In this document: one piece after another, positions 8,699 to 17,291 of the stretch | Numbering within the stretch: the stretch's first letter is position 1 | Layout of the letters: each line of letters begins with the position of its first letter | NCBI RefSeq assembly: GCF_010550245.1 | Contig: NZ_JAAGLU010000009.1 | Span: 1 to 64,000 of the forward strand | DNA length: 64,000 bases | From: Streptomyces sp. SID12501 | GTDB taxonomy: Bacteria; Actinomycetota; Actinomycetes; Streptomycetales; Streptomycetaceae | Direction: 5' to 3' | Notes under the pieces: model-generated | The model's database searches: none | What the model saw: the letters and a program-made list of their open reading frames with translations, nothing else | Told to the model about the DNA's origin: nothing | Program-made: the position numbers and the translations under genes

Positions 8699-10135
8699 AT
8701 GCGCGGGGACATCAGGGGCGGCGAAGTGGCGGCGCGGCGGCTGGCCGAGGGGGCCGCTCTGCCGGACGTGCTCGACGCCGGGGACCCGGTGGCCTGGCTC
8801 GGGCTGGACGCGGGGGTCAGGTCATGGTTCCACTGGCTCCCGCCGGAGCTGTTGCCGACCGTGACCGAGCTCGACGGCCGACGCCCCTGGCTCGCCGCCC
8901 CCACCGAGGCCCGGCTCGCACTCGCCCTGTGCCACCGCGACGGGCGGGTGCGTGCGGCGGCACTCGGGCAGGCGGTCCGGTGTCCCGGGCTGTGGCCGCT
9001 GGTCGTCGTCCGCACCGCCGACTGGGTGCTTCCCGTGCGGGAGCGCGCCCGGGAGGTGCTGCGCACGGTCCTCGACCTGGACGCGGCCGTCCGGCTCGCG
9101 CCGCTGATCCTGCTCGGCGCCCGCCGCGGCCGGGGTGTCTTCGCCGTCGACCTGCTCGACGAGGTACTGCGCCGGGCACCCCGCGAGCGTCTCACGCCGC
9201 TGTTCACCGACCCCGACCGCGTCGTACGCCGGTACGCGTACCGCCTGGCCGTCGACGAGGGGCGCCTCTCCCCCGCCGAACTCGCCCGCGCCGCAGCCCG
9301 CGACACCGACCCCGTCGTCCAGAACCTGTGCGCCGAGGCCGCCTTGGCCCCCGTACCGGAGGGCGATGCGGCGGGCGGTGTGGACGTCGTCGTACTCGAC
9401 GCGCTGCTCGGCTCGCGCGGGCCCCGGGTGCGGTCCGCCGGGGTGACCGCGCTGCGGCGGGCCGGGCAGGGGGAACGGGCGGCGGGGTTCCTCGACGACC
9501 GGTCCGCGCTGGTGCGGGCCTGTGCGCGGTATGTCGTACGGCAGTCGGGGGGCGATCCCCGGGCCTGGTACCGGCAGCGGTGTGCCGGGGTGGACGACCC
9601 GGCGCTGACGCCCGGCGCGGTCGCCGGGCTGGCGGAGTGCGGGGTGCGCGCGGACGCGGAACTGCTGTGGCCGCTGCTCGGTCATCCCACCCCCGGGGTG
9701 CGGGCGCGGGCGGTGGCGGGTCTGCGGACACTGGACGTGACGGACGTACGACGGCTGCGGGCGCTGCTCGACGACCCGGCTCCCGGCGTGGTGCGGGAGG
9801 TGACGCCGTCGCTGCTGCCCTTCGCGCGGTCGCTGGACGCCGACCGGCTGGCGGAACGGCTGGGCGACGGGTCGCCTCGGCATGCGCGGGTGGCCGCGTT
9901 CCGGCTGCTGGACGCGCGGGGCGGGCTGGTGCGGCTGCGGGCGGCGGTCACGCTGCTCGACGATCCGGACGTCCGGCTGCGGGCCCGGGCCGCGCAGTCG
10001 GTACGGAGCTGGTCTCCGACTCCGGACATGCCGCACGGGTCGGCGGAGGTGGGTGAACTGCTCGACCGGGCTCAGCGCCTGCTCGGCGAGTCCGCGCTGA
10101 GAATGCCGATGTGGGAGGCCGGCTTCCGAGGCTGA
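8699..10135 (+). CDS. HEAT-repeat / PBS-lyase-like repeat protein
   Basis: 478 aa of repeated helical units, with DPD or DDP turns recurring about every 30-35 residues (FTDPDRVVRRYAYRL, LDDRSALVRACARYVV, LGHPTPGVRARAVAGLR, LDDPDVRLRARAAQSVR). This is the HEAT/PBS-lyase pattern and forms a protein-binding solenoid. No catalytic motif and no membrane segment. I chose the ATG at 8699 after GGGGGCGGGC; an open frame begins 28 codons earlier but without a ribosome site. The partner is unknown. Confidence 0.75.
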   Translation: MRGDIRGGEVAARRLAEGAALPDVLDAGDPVAWLGLDAGVRSWFHWLPPELLPTVTELDGRRPWLAAPTEARLALALCHRDGRVRAAALGQAVRCPGLWPLVVVRTADWVLPVRERAREVLRTVLDLDAAVRLAPLILLGARRGRGVFAVDLLDEVLRRAPRERLTPLFTDPDRVVRRYAYRLAVDEGRLSPAELARAAARDTDPVVQNLCAEAALAPVPEGDAAGGVDVVVLDALLGSRGPRVRSAGVTALRRAGQGERAAGFLDDRSALVRACARYVVRQSGGDPRAWYRQRCAGVDDPALTPGAVAGLAECGVRADAELLWPLLGHPTPGVRARAVAGLRTLDVTDVRRLRALLDDPAPGVVREVTPSLLPFARSLDADRLAERLGDGSPRHARVAAFRLLDARGGLVRLRAAVTLLDDPDVRLRARAAQSVRSWSPTPDMPHGSAEVGELLDRAQRLLGESALRMPMWEAGFRG

Positions 10136-10231
10136 GCTTTGCCGGGCCCAGGACCGATCGCGACCGCTTCATGGGACGGGGCGGGTGCACACTGGGCAGT
10201 GGGGCGAGTGCCTGACTGCGGGGTGGTACGG

Positions 10232-11155
10232 ATGCCGAACCGAATGCGGAGCGATCGACGCCTGACCGTGCGGATGACGGTCACGCTGTTTCTGCTCGGA
10301 CTGCTGTACGTGGCCTTTGTCGCCGCGTTGATCGTGTTGCTGAAGTCCTGGGTGCTGGTCGTGGTGGTCGCGGCGGGGTTCCTCGCCGCGCAGTACTGGT
10401 TCTCCGACCGGGTCGCCCTGTTCGCGATGCGCGGGCGGGTCGTGGAGCGCGAGGAGTATCCGCAACTGCACGGGGTGATCGACCGGCTGTGTGCCGTGGC
10501 CGACCTGCCCAAGCCGGTGGTCGCCGTTTCGGACATGGATATGCCGAACGCGTTCGCGACCGGGCGGAACGCCGATCACGCCGTGGTGTGCGTGACCACC
10601 GGTTTGCTGCGGCGGCTGGAACCGGAGGAGCTCGAGGGTGTGCTCGCGCACGAGCTGGCGCATGTCGCGCACAAGGACGTCGCCGTGATCACCGTCGCGT
10701 CCTTCCTCGGCGTCATCGCCGGGCTCATCGTTCGGTTCGCGTTCTACTCGCAGATGTTCGGCGGGGGCCGGCGGGACCAGAACACCGCCGTCATCTTCAT
10801 GGCGGTGATGGGCGTCTCCGCGGCCGTGTACACGATCAGCTTCCTGCTGATCCGTGCCCTCTCCCGATACCGGGAACTGGCCGCCGACCGCTCCGCCGCG
10901 CTGCTCACGGGGCGGCCGTCGGCACTGGCCTCCGCGCTCACCAAGGTCTCCGGCGACATCGCGCGGATCCCGTCGAAGGACCTGCGGACCGCGCAGGCCT
11001 TCAACGCCTTCTACTTCACGCCCGCCATCGGCAAGGAGCCGGGCCTGGCCCGGTTCTTCTCCACCCATCCCAGTCTGGAGCAGCGGCTCGACCAACTGGG
11101 TCGGATCTCCGGCGAGTTGGGTGAGGCGGCGACTCCCGGCACGGGAAACTCGTGA
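10232..11155 (+). CDS. htpX: HtpX-type M48 membrane metalloprotease
   Basis: 307 aa. Two N-terminal transmembrane helices lead to the zinc motif HELAH (EGVLAHELAHVAHKD), two more helices follow, and the third zinc-ligand region is RYRELAADRSAALLTG. HtpX proteins degrade damaged membrane proteins under envelope stress. The ATG at 10232 follows GGGGTGG; longer in-frame starts lack a ribosome site. The PspAB gene follows within 26 bp, supporting a role in envelope stress with PspA. Confidence 0.9.
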   Translation: MPNRMRSDRRLTVRMTVTLFLLGLLYVAFVAALIVLLKSWVLVVVVAAGFLAAQYWFSDRVALFAMRGRVVEREEYPQLHGVIDRLCAVADLPKPVVAVSDMDMPNAFATGRNADHAVVCVTTGLLRRLEPEELEGVLAHELAHVAHKDVAVITVASFLGVIAGLIVRFAFYSQMFGGGRRDQNTAVIFMAVMGVSAAVYTISFLLIRALSRYRELAADRSAALLTGRPSALASALTKVSGDIARIPSKDLRTAQAFNAFYFTPAIGKEPGLARFFSTHPSLEQRLDQLGRISGELGEAATPGTGNS

Positions 11156-11181
11156 GCTGAGGAGCGAGGAGAACGGAACCC

Positions 11182-11829
11182 ATGGGGCTGCTGGACATTC
11201 TGCTGGGGCGCACCAAGCCCGTCGCACCCGATCTCGACCGGCTCTTCGGGCTGCCGTCGGCCGCCGTGACCCTCCAGGCCGCGGCCGGCTTCACGCCCAC
11301 GGGCGGGGGGTCGGTGTGCTTCGCCACGGTGGAGGGCGCGGCCTTCGACGACGTACGCAAGGAGGTCCAGGCCCTGCTCGACGCGGATGCGGAGCGGACC
11401 GGGGCGCCTGTCGAGCTGGTCCGGGACGAGTACGGGTACTCGTGGATGGTGTCGCGGCGCGGGCCGGAGGATCTGCCGGCGCTTGTGGGGGATCTGCACG
11501 CGGTCAACAGTGCGCTGGAGGCCAGTGGGTTCGGGCCTCAGTTGTTGTGCTCCGTGGTCGGGTTCGAGGATGTGGGGGGTTCGGAGAGCTCTGGGGCCTC
11601 GGAGGGCTCGGGGGGTTCGGGGGGTTCGGGTGGGAGTGCTCGGCGGCTTGGGCTTGTCTATCTGTACAAGCGCGGGACCTTCTATCCCTTCTCGCCGCTG
11701 CCGGGCGGTGACGGTCAACGGCGGGACAGCTCGCTGGAGTTGCAGGTGCGGGCCGCGCTCGCCGACGATCTGCGGATCGAGCAGGACCTGAACCGCTGGT
11801 TCCCGGTGTGGGGTGCCCCCGGTCTGTGA
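11182..11829 (+). CDS. pspAB: PspA-associated protein PspAB
   Basis: 215 aa. The N-terminus MGLLDILLGRTKP and the overall pattern match PspAB, a small soluble protein found next to HtpX or PspA in actinobacteria. Residues ~132-152 are a Ser/Gly/Glu linker (SESSGASEGSGGSGGSGG) encoded by repeated ggttcgggg units, which splits the otherwise compact domain. A GAGGAG-like site precedes the ATG. Probably cotranscribed with htpX. Confidence 0.8.
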   Translation: MGLLDILLGRTKPVAPDLDRLFGLPSAAVTLQAAAGFTPTGGGSVCFATVEGAAFDDVRKEVQALLDADAERTGAPVELVRDEYGYSWMVSRRGPEDLPALVGDLHAVNSALEASGFGPQLLCSVVGFEDVGGSESSGASEGSGGSGGSGGSARRLGLVYLYKRGTFYPFSPLPGGDGQRRDSSLELQVRAALADDLRIEQDLNRWFPVWGAPGL

Positions 11830-11893
11830 GACGGACCGACCGACCGGAGGCACACCCCCTTTCTCGACTCTCGACTTCGCTTACTGACTTCGC

Positions 11894-12181
11894 TTACTGG
11901 CCCCGACGGTCCTGGCGGCGGGTCTCGACGGGGTGCTCGCGGCGGTAGCGGCGCTCCCACCTGGCCTGCTGGTCCCGGCGCTGGCGGTAGGCCCGGTAGC
12001 TGGCGGGTGCGGAACCCGCGGCCGGGCCGCCGCCGCCGGACGAGGAGGTCGCCGTACCGCTCCCCGTGCGGCCGTAGCGGAAGTAGACGAAGAGCAGGCC
12101 GGCGGCGACGAGCCACAGGACGCTGTTCTTGAAGCCCATGATGATCAGAACGACGATCGCGGAAATGATCAAGGTTCCCAT
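11894..12181 (-). CDS. Small membrane protein with basic tail
   Basis: 95 aa. The first 38 residues form one long or two short membrane helices (LIISAIVVLIIMGF, SVLWLVAAGLLFVYF). A Gly/Ser linker and a strongly basic C-terminus follow (YRQRRDQQARWERRYRREHP). AAGGAGT lies close before the ATG. Related small proteins are common in Streptomyces; function unknown. Confidence 0.65.
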   Translation of the reverse strand: MGTLIISAIVVLIIMGFKNSVLWLVAAGLLFVYFRYGRTGSGTATSSSGGGGPAAGSAPASYRAYRQRRDQQARWERRYRREHPVETRRQDRRGQ

Positions 12182-12423
12182 GACGGGACTCCTTGTGAGT
12201 GACGTGGGTGGCTGAGCGGTGATGTACGTGACGGTGGATGTCGGGTGGGGCGTTTGGGGCGGGTGTCCGCCCGTCGGTGCGTAGAGAGTAGCCCCGAGTC
12301 CCGCAAGTCATGCCGGTCCGGCGGAAAGCGGTATGGACGGCTTCGCTCTGCCTGTCCAGCCTAGGGACGACAGGGGAGCCCGCGCATCCGTATTTCGCGG
12401 GGTGTGTGACGGGAGGGGCGTGA
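12182..12423. other. Divergent intergenic region
   Basis: 242 bp between divergent genes. I see no gene, no strong hairpin and no recognisable operator. Confidence 0.4.
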
Positions 12424-13176
12424 GTGAATGAGCCTATGAGTGAGCTGCTTCCCTTCGTGTACGACGTTGACGGTGAACGACTCAGCGGGGTGTACGGGGG
12501 TGCCCGGGACGGGGATTCGGGCCGGGATTCGGGCGGGGCCGCCGTCGTTCTGCTGCACGGTGCCGGCAACGGGAGCAAGGAGCGGCTGGTGCCGTTGCTC
12601 GCCGAGTTCGTCGCGCGTGGCTGCCAGGGGCTCGCCTTCGACTTCTCGGGGCACGGTGAAAGTACGGGTGAGCTGCGGGAGTTGAGTCTGCGGCGGCGGT
12701 TCGAGCAGGCCGTCGGTGTCATCGGGGCACGGATTCCGGTGGGCAGCCCGCTCGTGCTGGTCGGGTTCAGCATGAGCGGGCAGACGGTGGCCGATCTTGT
12801 CGGCCACTACGGAGAGCGGGTCGCCGGTGTGGGGTTGTGCGCGCCCGCCGCGTACGGGGCCGAGGCGTGGGATGTGCCGTTCGGTGAGGGAAGTGGCCGC
12901 TTCAGCGAGTTGATCCGGACGCCGGGCAGTTGGCGCGGGGCGCCCGCGCTGGGTGCGTTGCGGGCGTTCGCGGGGCGGGCGGTGCTGGTGGTGCCGGGCA
13001 CCGATCACGTCATTCCGGGCGAGGTGACGGAGGCGGTGACTGAGGCCCTGGCGGCGCGGGCGCGGTTCACGCGGCTTGAACTGGCGGATGCGGACCACTT
13101 CTTGGGGCTTCGGTTTCGTGAGCATCCGGAGGAGCGGCGGGAGTTTGTGGATGCTGTGCTGAAGGGGGTGGGGTGA
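12424..13176 (+). CDS. Alpha/beta hydrolase
   Basis: 250 aa. The oxyanion loop is VVLLHGAGNGSKERL, the nucleophile elbow is GFSMSG, the acid is probably the Asp of VVPGTDHVIP and the base is the His of DADHFLGL. These give a full Ser-Asp-His triad of the alpha/beta hydrolase fold. No signal peptide, so cytosolic. The GTG at 12424 and an ATG at 12436 are both possible starts. Substrate unknown. Confidence 0.8.
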   Translation: MNEPMSELLPFVYDVDGERLSGVYGGARDGDSGRDSGGAAVVLLHGAGNGSKERLVPLLAEFVARGCQGLAFDFSGHGESTGELRELSLRRRFEQAVGVIGARIPVGSPLVLVGFSMSGQTVADLVGHYGERVAGVGLCAPAAYGAEAWDVPFGEGSGRFSELIRTPGSWRGAPALGALRAFAGRAVLVVPGTDHVIPGEVTEAVTEALAARARFTRLELADADHFLGLRFREHPEERREFVDAVLKGVG

Positions 13177-13186
13177 GCAGAGTTTT

Positions 13187-13291
13187 CGCCCCCGCCGCCC
13201 TTACCCGTCCCATCCCGTTCCTGGGGGCTGCGCCCCCAGACCCCCGCATCGGCCCTGAAGGGGCCTCGTCCTCAAACGCCGGACGGGCTAG
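13187..13291. repeat. Dispersed Streptomyces intergenic repeat, copy 2
   Basis: Same modules and order as 3484-3600 (CCCCCGCCGCCCTTACCCGTCC, GGGGGCTGCGCCCCCAGACC, CAAACGCCGGACGGGCTA), with small differences. It lies directly after the hydrolase gene. Confidence 0.75.
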
Positions 13292-13354
13292 GGGTGCGGG
13301 CCGATGGCCGAAGTGCCGGGTGCCCCTGGGACAGACAAGGCACCCGGCGGCCGT

Positions 13355-13663
13355 TCAGCGGGAGTAGCGCATCAGGGCTCGTACCATGTGGCACGTCGTT
13401 TCCGACGGTGGGTGGACGCCGATCAGGTCCGCCGCGCTGCGGATCGTCTCGTTGCGGGCCTGGTTCGGCATGTAGACGCCGGAGTCGAGCAGGGCGATCG
13501 CGAGCCGCATCGCCTTGAGTCGGCGGTTGTGCGTGACGTACCACTCGCGGGGTCGCCCCGGCGGCAGCGGGCGCTTCTCCACGGGGGCGCACGGCAGTTC
13601 GAGCAGGACCCCCCTCTTGGCGGTGGACTGGGTGGGCATCAGCTTGAGAGCGGCAGCGGGCAC
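13355..13663 (-). CDS. Conserved hypothetical protein, 102 aa
   Basis: Basic, soluble, with the motif VTHNRRLKAMRLAIALLDSGVY and a helical C-terminus (TCHMVRALMRYSR). I do not recognise a family, though its place between the hydrolase and the ArsC-like gene appears conserved in streptomycetes. The ATG at 13669 touches the AGGAGG with no spacing. The GTG two codons later, at 13663, has a 6-nt spacing and is the likelier start. Confidence 0.6.
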   Translation of the reverse strand: MPAAALKLMPTQSTAKRGVLLELPCAPVEKRPLPPGRPREWYVTHNRRLKAMRLAIALLDSGVYMPNQARNETIRSAADLIGVHPPSETTCHMVRALMRYSR

Positions 13664-13792
13664 AGGCATCCTCCTGTCGCGGTCAGGGTGGCACCGGACC
13701 CCCCGGCGACACCCTCGAACACTGCTTCTATTCTACCGCCCAGCACTGACAAAAGCCCCTGGCCACAAGGCCTCTGGCGTACCGTGAGCCCC

Positions 13793-14164
13793 ATGGAAAT
13801 CTGGATCAACCCGGCCTGTTCCAAGTGCCGTGGAGCCCTGTCGCTGCTCGACGCGGAGGGCGCCGAATACACCGTCCGCCGCTACCTGGAGGACCTGCCC
13901 ACCGAGGACGAGATTCGCGACGTACTCGACCGGCTCGGGCTCGAACCCTGGGACATCACCCGGACCCAGGAAGCCGTCGCCAAGGAGTTGGGGCTGAGGG
14001 AGTGGGGCCGGGAGGCGGCGGACCGGGAGCAGTGGGTCGCCGCTCTCGCCGCGCATCCCAAGCTCATCCAGCGGCCCATCATCACCGCCGACGACGGGAG
14101 TGCCGTCGTGGCCCGTACCGACGAGGCCGTGCGGGATGCTCTGGGGCGGCGTTCAGCTGAGTGA
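13793..14164 (+). CDS. ArsC/Spx-family arsenate reductase-like protein
   Basis: 123 aa thioredoxin-fold protein. The N-terminus IWINPACSKCRGALSLLD carries the family Cys in a CxxC. The C-terminal motif QRPIITADDGSAVVAR matches the ArsC R(P)xxxxG pattern. Family members reduce arsenate with glutathione or act as Spx-like regulators. The second Cys and the lack of nearby ars genes leave the function open. Confidence 0.8.
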   Translation: MEIWINPACSKCRGALSLLDAEGAEYTVRRYLEDLPTEDEIRDVLDRLGLEPWDITRTQEAVAKELGLREWGREAADREQWVAALAAHPKLIQRPIITADDGSAVVARTDEAVRDALGRRSAE

Positions 14165-14261
14165 TGTACGTCACTTTGGCGGCGCCTGTGATCGCTGAGT
14201 GACCTTGTTCGGTATCTCGTACATAGCGGCGTACGCTCCCCTATCTCTTCAGGAGGCGCGC

Positions 14262-14933
14262 ATGTCGCGTAGGAGAACTGTCAGTACGAAGAAGAAGCTG
14301 GCGCTGTTGATCGGTGCCGGTGTGATGGCGGGCGGTGGGGCTTTCGCCATGGCGGCCACCTCGAACGCGGCGCAGACCGCCGCGGACTCGACCGTCTGTC
14401 AGGGGCTCGCCACCGCCCTCGGCAACAACCAGAAGTTCATCGCGGACCAGCGGGCCGATCCCGACGCCCTGTCGACGGCCCGGATCGCGAACCGTGACGC
14501 GGTCGTCGCGCAGATCAAGGTCCAGCAGGAGGCGTCCGGTTGCGTGGTTGGGGAGTCGGCTCAGGACTCCCAGATCACGCAGCCCGGCACCCAGCCTGCG
14601 GCGCCCTCATCGCCTGCTCGGACCACCTCGCCTGCCACGGCCGCCCCACCTGCCACGCCGGCTTCTCCGGCCACGCCAGGCGACAGGCAGCAGGTCTGTG
14701 ACGGGTCCACCGTCACTCTCTCCGGGGAGGGCGGAGACCCCGCCGCGTCCAGCAACCAGTTCCCCGCCGGGACCACGTTGCGCGTCACCAACCTGGACAA
14801 CGGCAAGTCCACGACGGTGGAGGTCACTTCGTTCTCCGGCAGTTGCGCCCTGCTCAACAACGCGGCCTTCGAGCAGGTCCGCGAACCGGGCAAGTTCCTG
14901 ATCCGCCGGGCACTGATCGAGAAGGTGGGGTGA
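14262..14933 (+). CDS. Secreted protein with RlpA-like C-terminal domain
   Basis: 223 aa. A Sec signal peptide (basic STKKK, then LALLIGAGVMAGGGAFAMAATSNA) is followed by a helical segment bounded by Cys (VCQGLATALG to EASGC). A Ser/Thr/Pro/Ala linker and a C-terminal domain follow (TLRVTNLDNGKSTTVEVTSF), resembling the double-psi beta-barrel of RlpA. AGGAGG sits 5 nt before the ATG. Likely a cell-wall-associated protein; the RlpA assignment is tentative. Confidence 0.7.
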   Translation: MSRRRTVSTKKKLALLIGAGVMAGGGAFAMAATSNAAQTAADSTVCQGLATALGNNQKFIADQRADPDALSTARIANRDAVVAQIKVQQEASGCVVGESAQDSQITQPGTQPAAPSSPARTTSPATAAPPATPASPATPGDRQQVCDGSTVTLSGEGGDPAASSNQFPAGTTLRVTNLDNGKSTTVEVTSFSGSCALLNNAAFEQVREPGKFLIRRALIEKVG

Positions 14934-14960
14934 ACTTCCAGCGCTGATCTGCTCGGACAA

Positions 14961-14996
14961 GGGTCCTGTCGCTCCCGGCCAGGGGCGGCAGGACCC
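14961..14996 (+). terminator. Terminator of secreted protein gene
   Basis: gggtcctgtcgctcc pairs with ggggcggcaggaccc with two wobble positions, around a short loop. Located 28 bp after the stop codon. Confidence 0.65.
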
Positions 14997-15113
14997 GCCC
15001 GTTTCCCGGATTTCCCCAACCTCTTCGCATACGAGTCCCGGAGCGCTCCCCCTCGCTTCCCCTCCGCGGTCCGTGCCGTCCTCCCCACGTGAAACGCGCC
15101 ACAAGAACACCAG

Positions 15114-15151
15114 GTAACACGGGGTTCACATTCGAGCAATGATCGGGAAAT
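15114..15151 (+). promoter_or_regulatory. GlnR-type operator of glnII
   Basis: GTAAC (15114), TTCAC (15125), GCAAT (15136) and GAAAT (15147), each separated by exactly 6 nt, matching the GlnR box plan seen before glnA, with a weaker second half-site. It lies about 100 bp before the glnII start. Confidence 0.75.
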
Positions 15152-15253
15152 CGCCTGTTGACAGGCTTCCGGGTAATGGCGCGGTGCCTCAGTGCCGCAG
15201 CACCGCAGCACCCGCAAGTGCGCATAGAGACCCACCCCGAAGGATGTGTCCCC

Positions 15254-16282
15254 GTGACCTTCAAGGCTGAGTACATCTGGATCGACGGCACCGAGCCGAC
15301 GGCCAAGCTCCGCTCCAAGACCAAGATTCTGGCCGACGACGCCAAGGGCGCCGAGCTGCCGATCTGGGGCTTCGACGGGTCTTCCACGAACCAGGCCGAG
15401 GGTCACGCCTCGGACCGCGTGCTCAAGCCGGTCTCCTCCTACCCGGACCCGATCCGTGGCGGTGACGACATCCTCGTCATGTGCGAGGTCCTCGAAATCG
15501 ACATGACGCCGCACTCGTCCAACACGCGTGCCGCGCTGACCGAGGTCGCCACGAAGTTCGCCGCTCAGGAGCCGATCTTCGGCATCGAGCAGGAGTACAC
15601 CTTCTTCGACGGCTCCCGCCCGCTGGGCTTCCCCGAGGGCGGCTTCCCGGCCCCCCAGGGCGGCTACTACTGCGGTGTCGGCGCCGACGAGATCTTCGGT
15701 CGCGAGATCGTCGAGGCCCACCTGGAGAACTGTCTCAAGGCCGGTCTCGCCATCTCCGGCATCAACGCCGAGGTCATGCCCGGTCAGTGGGAGTTCCAGG
15801 TCGGTCCGGTCTCCCCGCTGGAGGTCTCCGACCAGCTGTGGATCGCCCGCTGGCTGCTCTACCGCACCGCCGAGGACTTCGGCATCACCGCGACGCTGGA
15901 CCCGAAGCCGGTGAAGGGCGACTGGAACGGCGCCGGCGCGCACACCAACTTCTCCACGAAGGCGATGCGCGAGGGCTACGACGCGATCATCACCGCGTGC
16001 GAGTCCCTCGGTGAGGGCTCGAAGCCGCTCGACCACGTCAAGCACTACGGCGCCGGCATCGACGACCGTCTCACCGGTCTGCACGAGACCGCCCCGTGGA
16101 ACGAGTACTCGTACGGCGTCTCCAACCGTGGCGCCTCGGTCCGTATCCCGTGGCAGGTCGAGCAGGACGGCAAGGGTTACATCGAGGACCGCCGCCCGAA
16201 CGCCAACGTCGACCCGTACCTCGTGACGCGGCTGATCGTCGACACCTGCTGTTCCGCCCTGGAGAAGGCCGGACAGGTCTGA
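15254..16282 (+). CDS. glnII: Glutamine synthetase type II (eukaryotic-type)
   Basis: 342 aa, the normal short GSII length. Signatures: WGFDGSSTNQAEG, GIEQEYTFFD, NAEVMPGQWEFQVGP, NGAGAHTNFSTKAMR and NRGASVRIP. It lacks the adenylylation segment of GSI, so GlnE should not act on it. The GTG at 15254 follows GAAGGA; an upstream in-frame start at 15158 would overlap the GlnR box. Having GSI and GSII together is a Streptomyces and Frankia trait; GSII is typically used under nitrogen limitation. Confidence 0.97.
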   Translation: MTFKAEYIWIDGTEPTAKLRSKTKILADDAKGAELPIWGFDGSSTNQAEGHASDRVLKPVSSYPDPIRGGDDILVMCEVLEIDMTPHSSNTRAALTEVATKFAAQEPIFGIEQEYTFFDGSRPLGFPEGGFPAPQGGYYCGVGADEIFGREIVEAHLENCLKAGLAISGINAEVMPGQWEFQVGPVSPLEVSDQLWIARWLLYRTAEDFGITATLDPKPVKGDWNGAGAHTNFSTKAMREGYDAIITACESLGEGSKPLDHVKHYGAGIDDRLTGLHETAPWNEYSYGVSNRGASVRIPWQVEQDGKGYIEDRRPNANVDPYLVTRLIVDTCCSALEKAGQV

Positions 16283-16304
16283 TTCCCATCTGATCCCAGA
16301 TAGT

Positions 16305-16342
16305 GAGAAGGGGTGTTCACCGGACGGTGGACACCCCTTCTC
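16305..16342 (+). terminator. Terminator of glnII
   Basis: gagaaggggtgttcaccg pairs with cggtggacaccccttctc with one GU pair, 22 bp after the stop, followed by a pyrimidine-rich tract. Confidence 0.8.
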
Positions 16343-16373
16343 TGCTTCGCCCCTTCTCTGCTTCAATGGACCC

Positions 16374-16496
16374 ATGGCCAGCTTCCAGAAGTGCATCGCG
16401 ACAGGTCGCCACGACCTCGAGCCCTTCTGGCCTTCCCGCCAGCACCACGACTTCGACCGGGTGTGTTGTCGCGCGATGAACGCGCCGGCCCTCTAA
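16374..16496 (+). CDS. Candidate 40-aa small protein between glnII and glnRII
   Basis: A short ATG frame encoding MASFQKCIATGRHDLEPFWP and then SRQHHDFDRVCCRAMNAPAL. It is rich in His, Arg, Cys and aromatic residues, unlike a random GC-rich frame. It starts 32 bp after the glnII terminator. The ribosome site is weak. I believe similar small frames are annotated here in other streptomycetes, but this was not checked. Confidence 0.45.
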   Translation: MASFQKCIATGRHDLEPFWPSRQHHDFDRVCCRAMNAPAL

Positions 16497-16598
16497 CACC
16501 AGCCGTACGGCCCCTCTGACGCCGTACTTCTCGGTCTTCCGCCGACGCGCACGACGTACGTCCCCGACGAACTCCTCGCGCGAAAGAGCTGACCTCTC

Positions 16599-17195
16599 AT
16601 GGCGACCACTCGTACTCTCCCTCCTCTGGCTCCCCTCTCCCCCGGCGGCTCCGCCCGGCACCGGCTGCGCGCCGTCGACCGGGACGAGGTGGTCGACGTC
16701 AGGGACTTCCTGCCGCCGGGTGCCACCTGGCTGCCCGCGCCCCCGCACACACTGCCCACACTGCCGGGCCAGCCGCCGATGATCGGCTACCTGGTGCTCG
16801 TACCGGCCGACCAGCAGCCGCCCGTACTGCCGTTCGCGCTCCCGGACCCGGAGCTGCTGACCCCGGCCGTGGCCCCGGAGCAGCCCCGGACCGACGGCGG
16901 CCGTCACCTCGTGCTCGTCGACAACGTGCAGCGCACCGCCGAGGTCGAAGGGCGTCCGCTGGATCTCACGTACCTCGAGTTCGAGCTGCTGGCCCATCTC
17001 GTCGCCCACCCGGGCCGGGTGCACACCCGTGATCAGCTGGTCACCACGGTGTGGGGCTACGGGCACGTGGGCGACGGCCGGACCGTCGACGTCCACATCG
17101 CCCGGCTGCGCCGCAAGCTCGGCGCGGAGCACCGGCAGGCCATCCAGACGGTGCGCCGGGTGGGATACAAGTACACGCCCCCGACCGCTCGCTGA
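16599..17195 (+). CDS. glnRII: GlnRII-like winged-helix regulator of nitrogen genes
   Basis: 198 aa. The C-terminal ~100 residues form an OmpR/PhoB-type winged helix (LDLTYLEFELLAHLVAHPGR, RDQLVTTVWGYG, RTVDVHIARLRRKLGA, IQTVRRVGYKY). The N-terminal half is Pro-rich with no receiver domain, so it cannot be phosphorylated in the usual way. In S. coelicolor the regulator beside glnII is GlnRII, reported to bind upstream of glnA, glnII and amtB along with GlnR. Position and architecture fit. Confidence 0.75.
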   Translation: MATTRTLPPLAPLSPGGSARHRLRAVDRDEVVDVRDFLPPGATWLPAPPHTLPTLPGQPPMIGYLVLVPADQQPPVLPFALPDPELLTPAVAPEQPRTDGGRHLVLVDNVQRTAEVEGRPLDLTYLEFELLAHLVAHPGRVHTRDQLVTTVWGYGHVGDGRTVDVHIARLRRKLGAEHRQAIQTVRRVGYKYTPPTAR

Positions 17196-17291
17196 CCTGC
17201 GCTCCTGCCCAGGGGGTGTCTCTGGCACCACCTCCAGGTACGGGTGTTCGGGCCCGTGACCCGGCGGGGTGTGCTCGGCGAGACTGACCGC

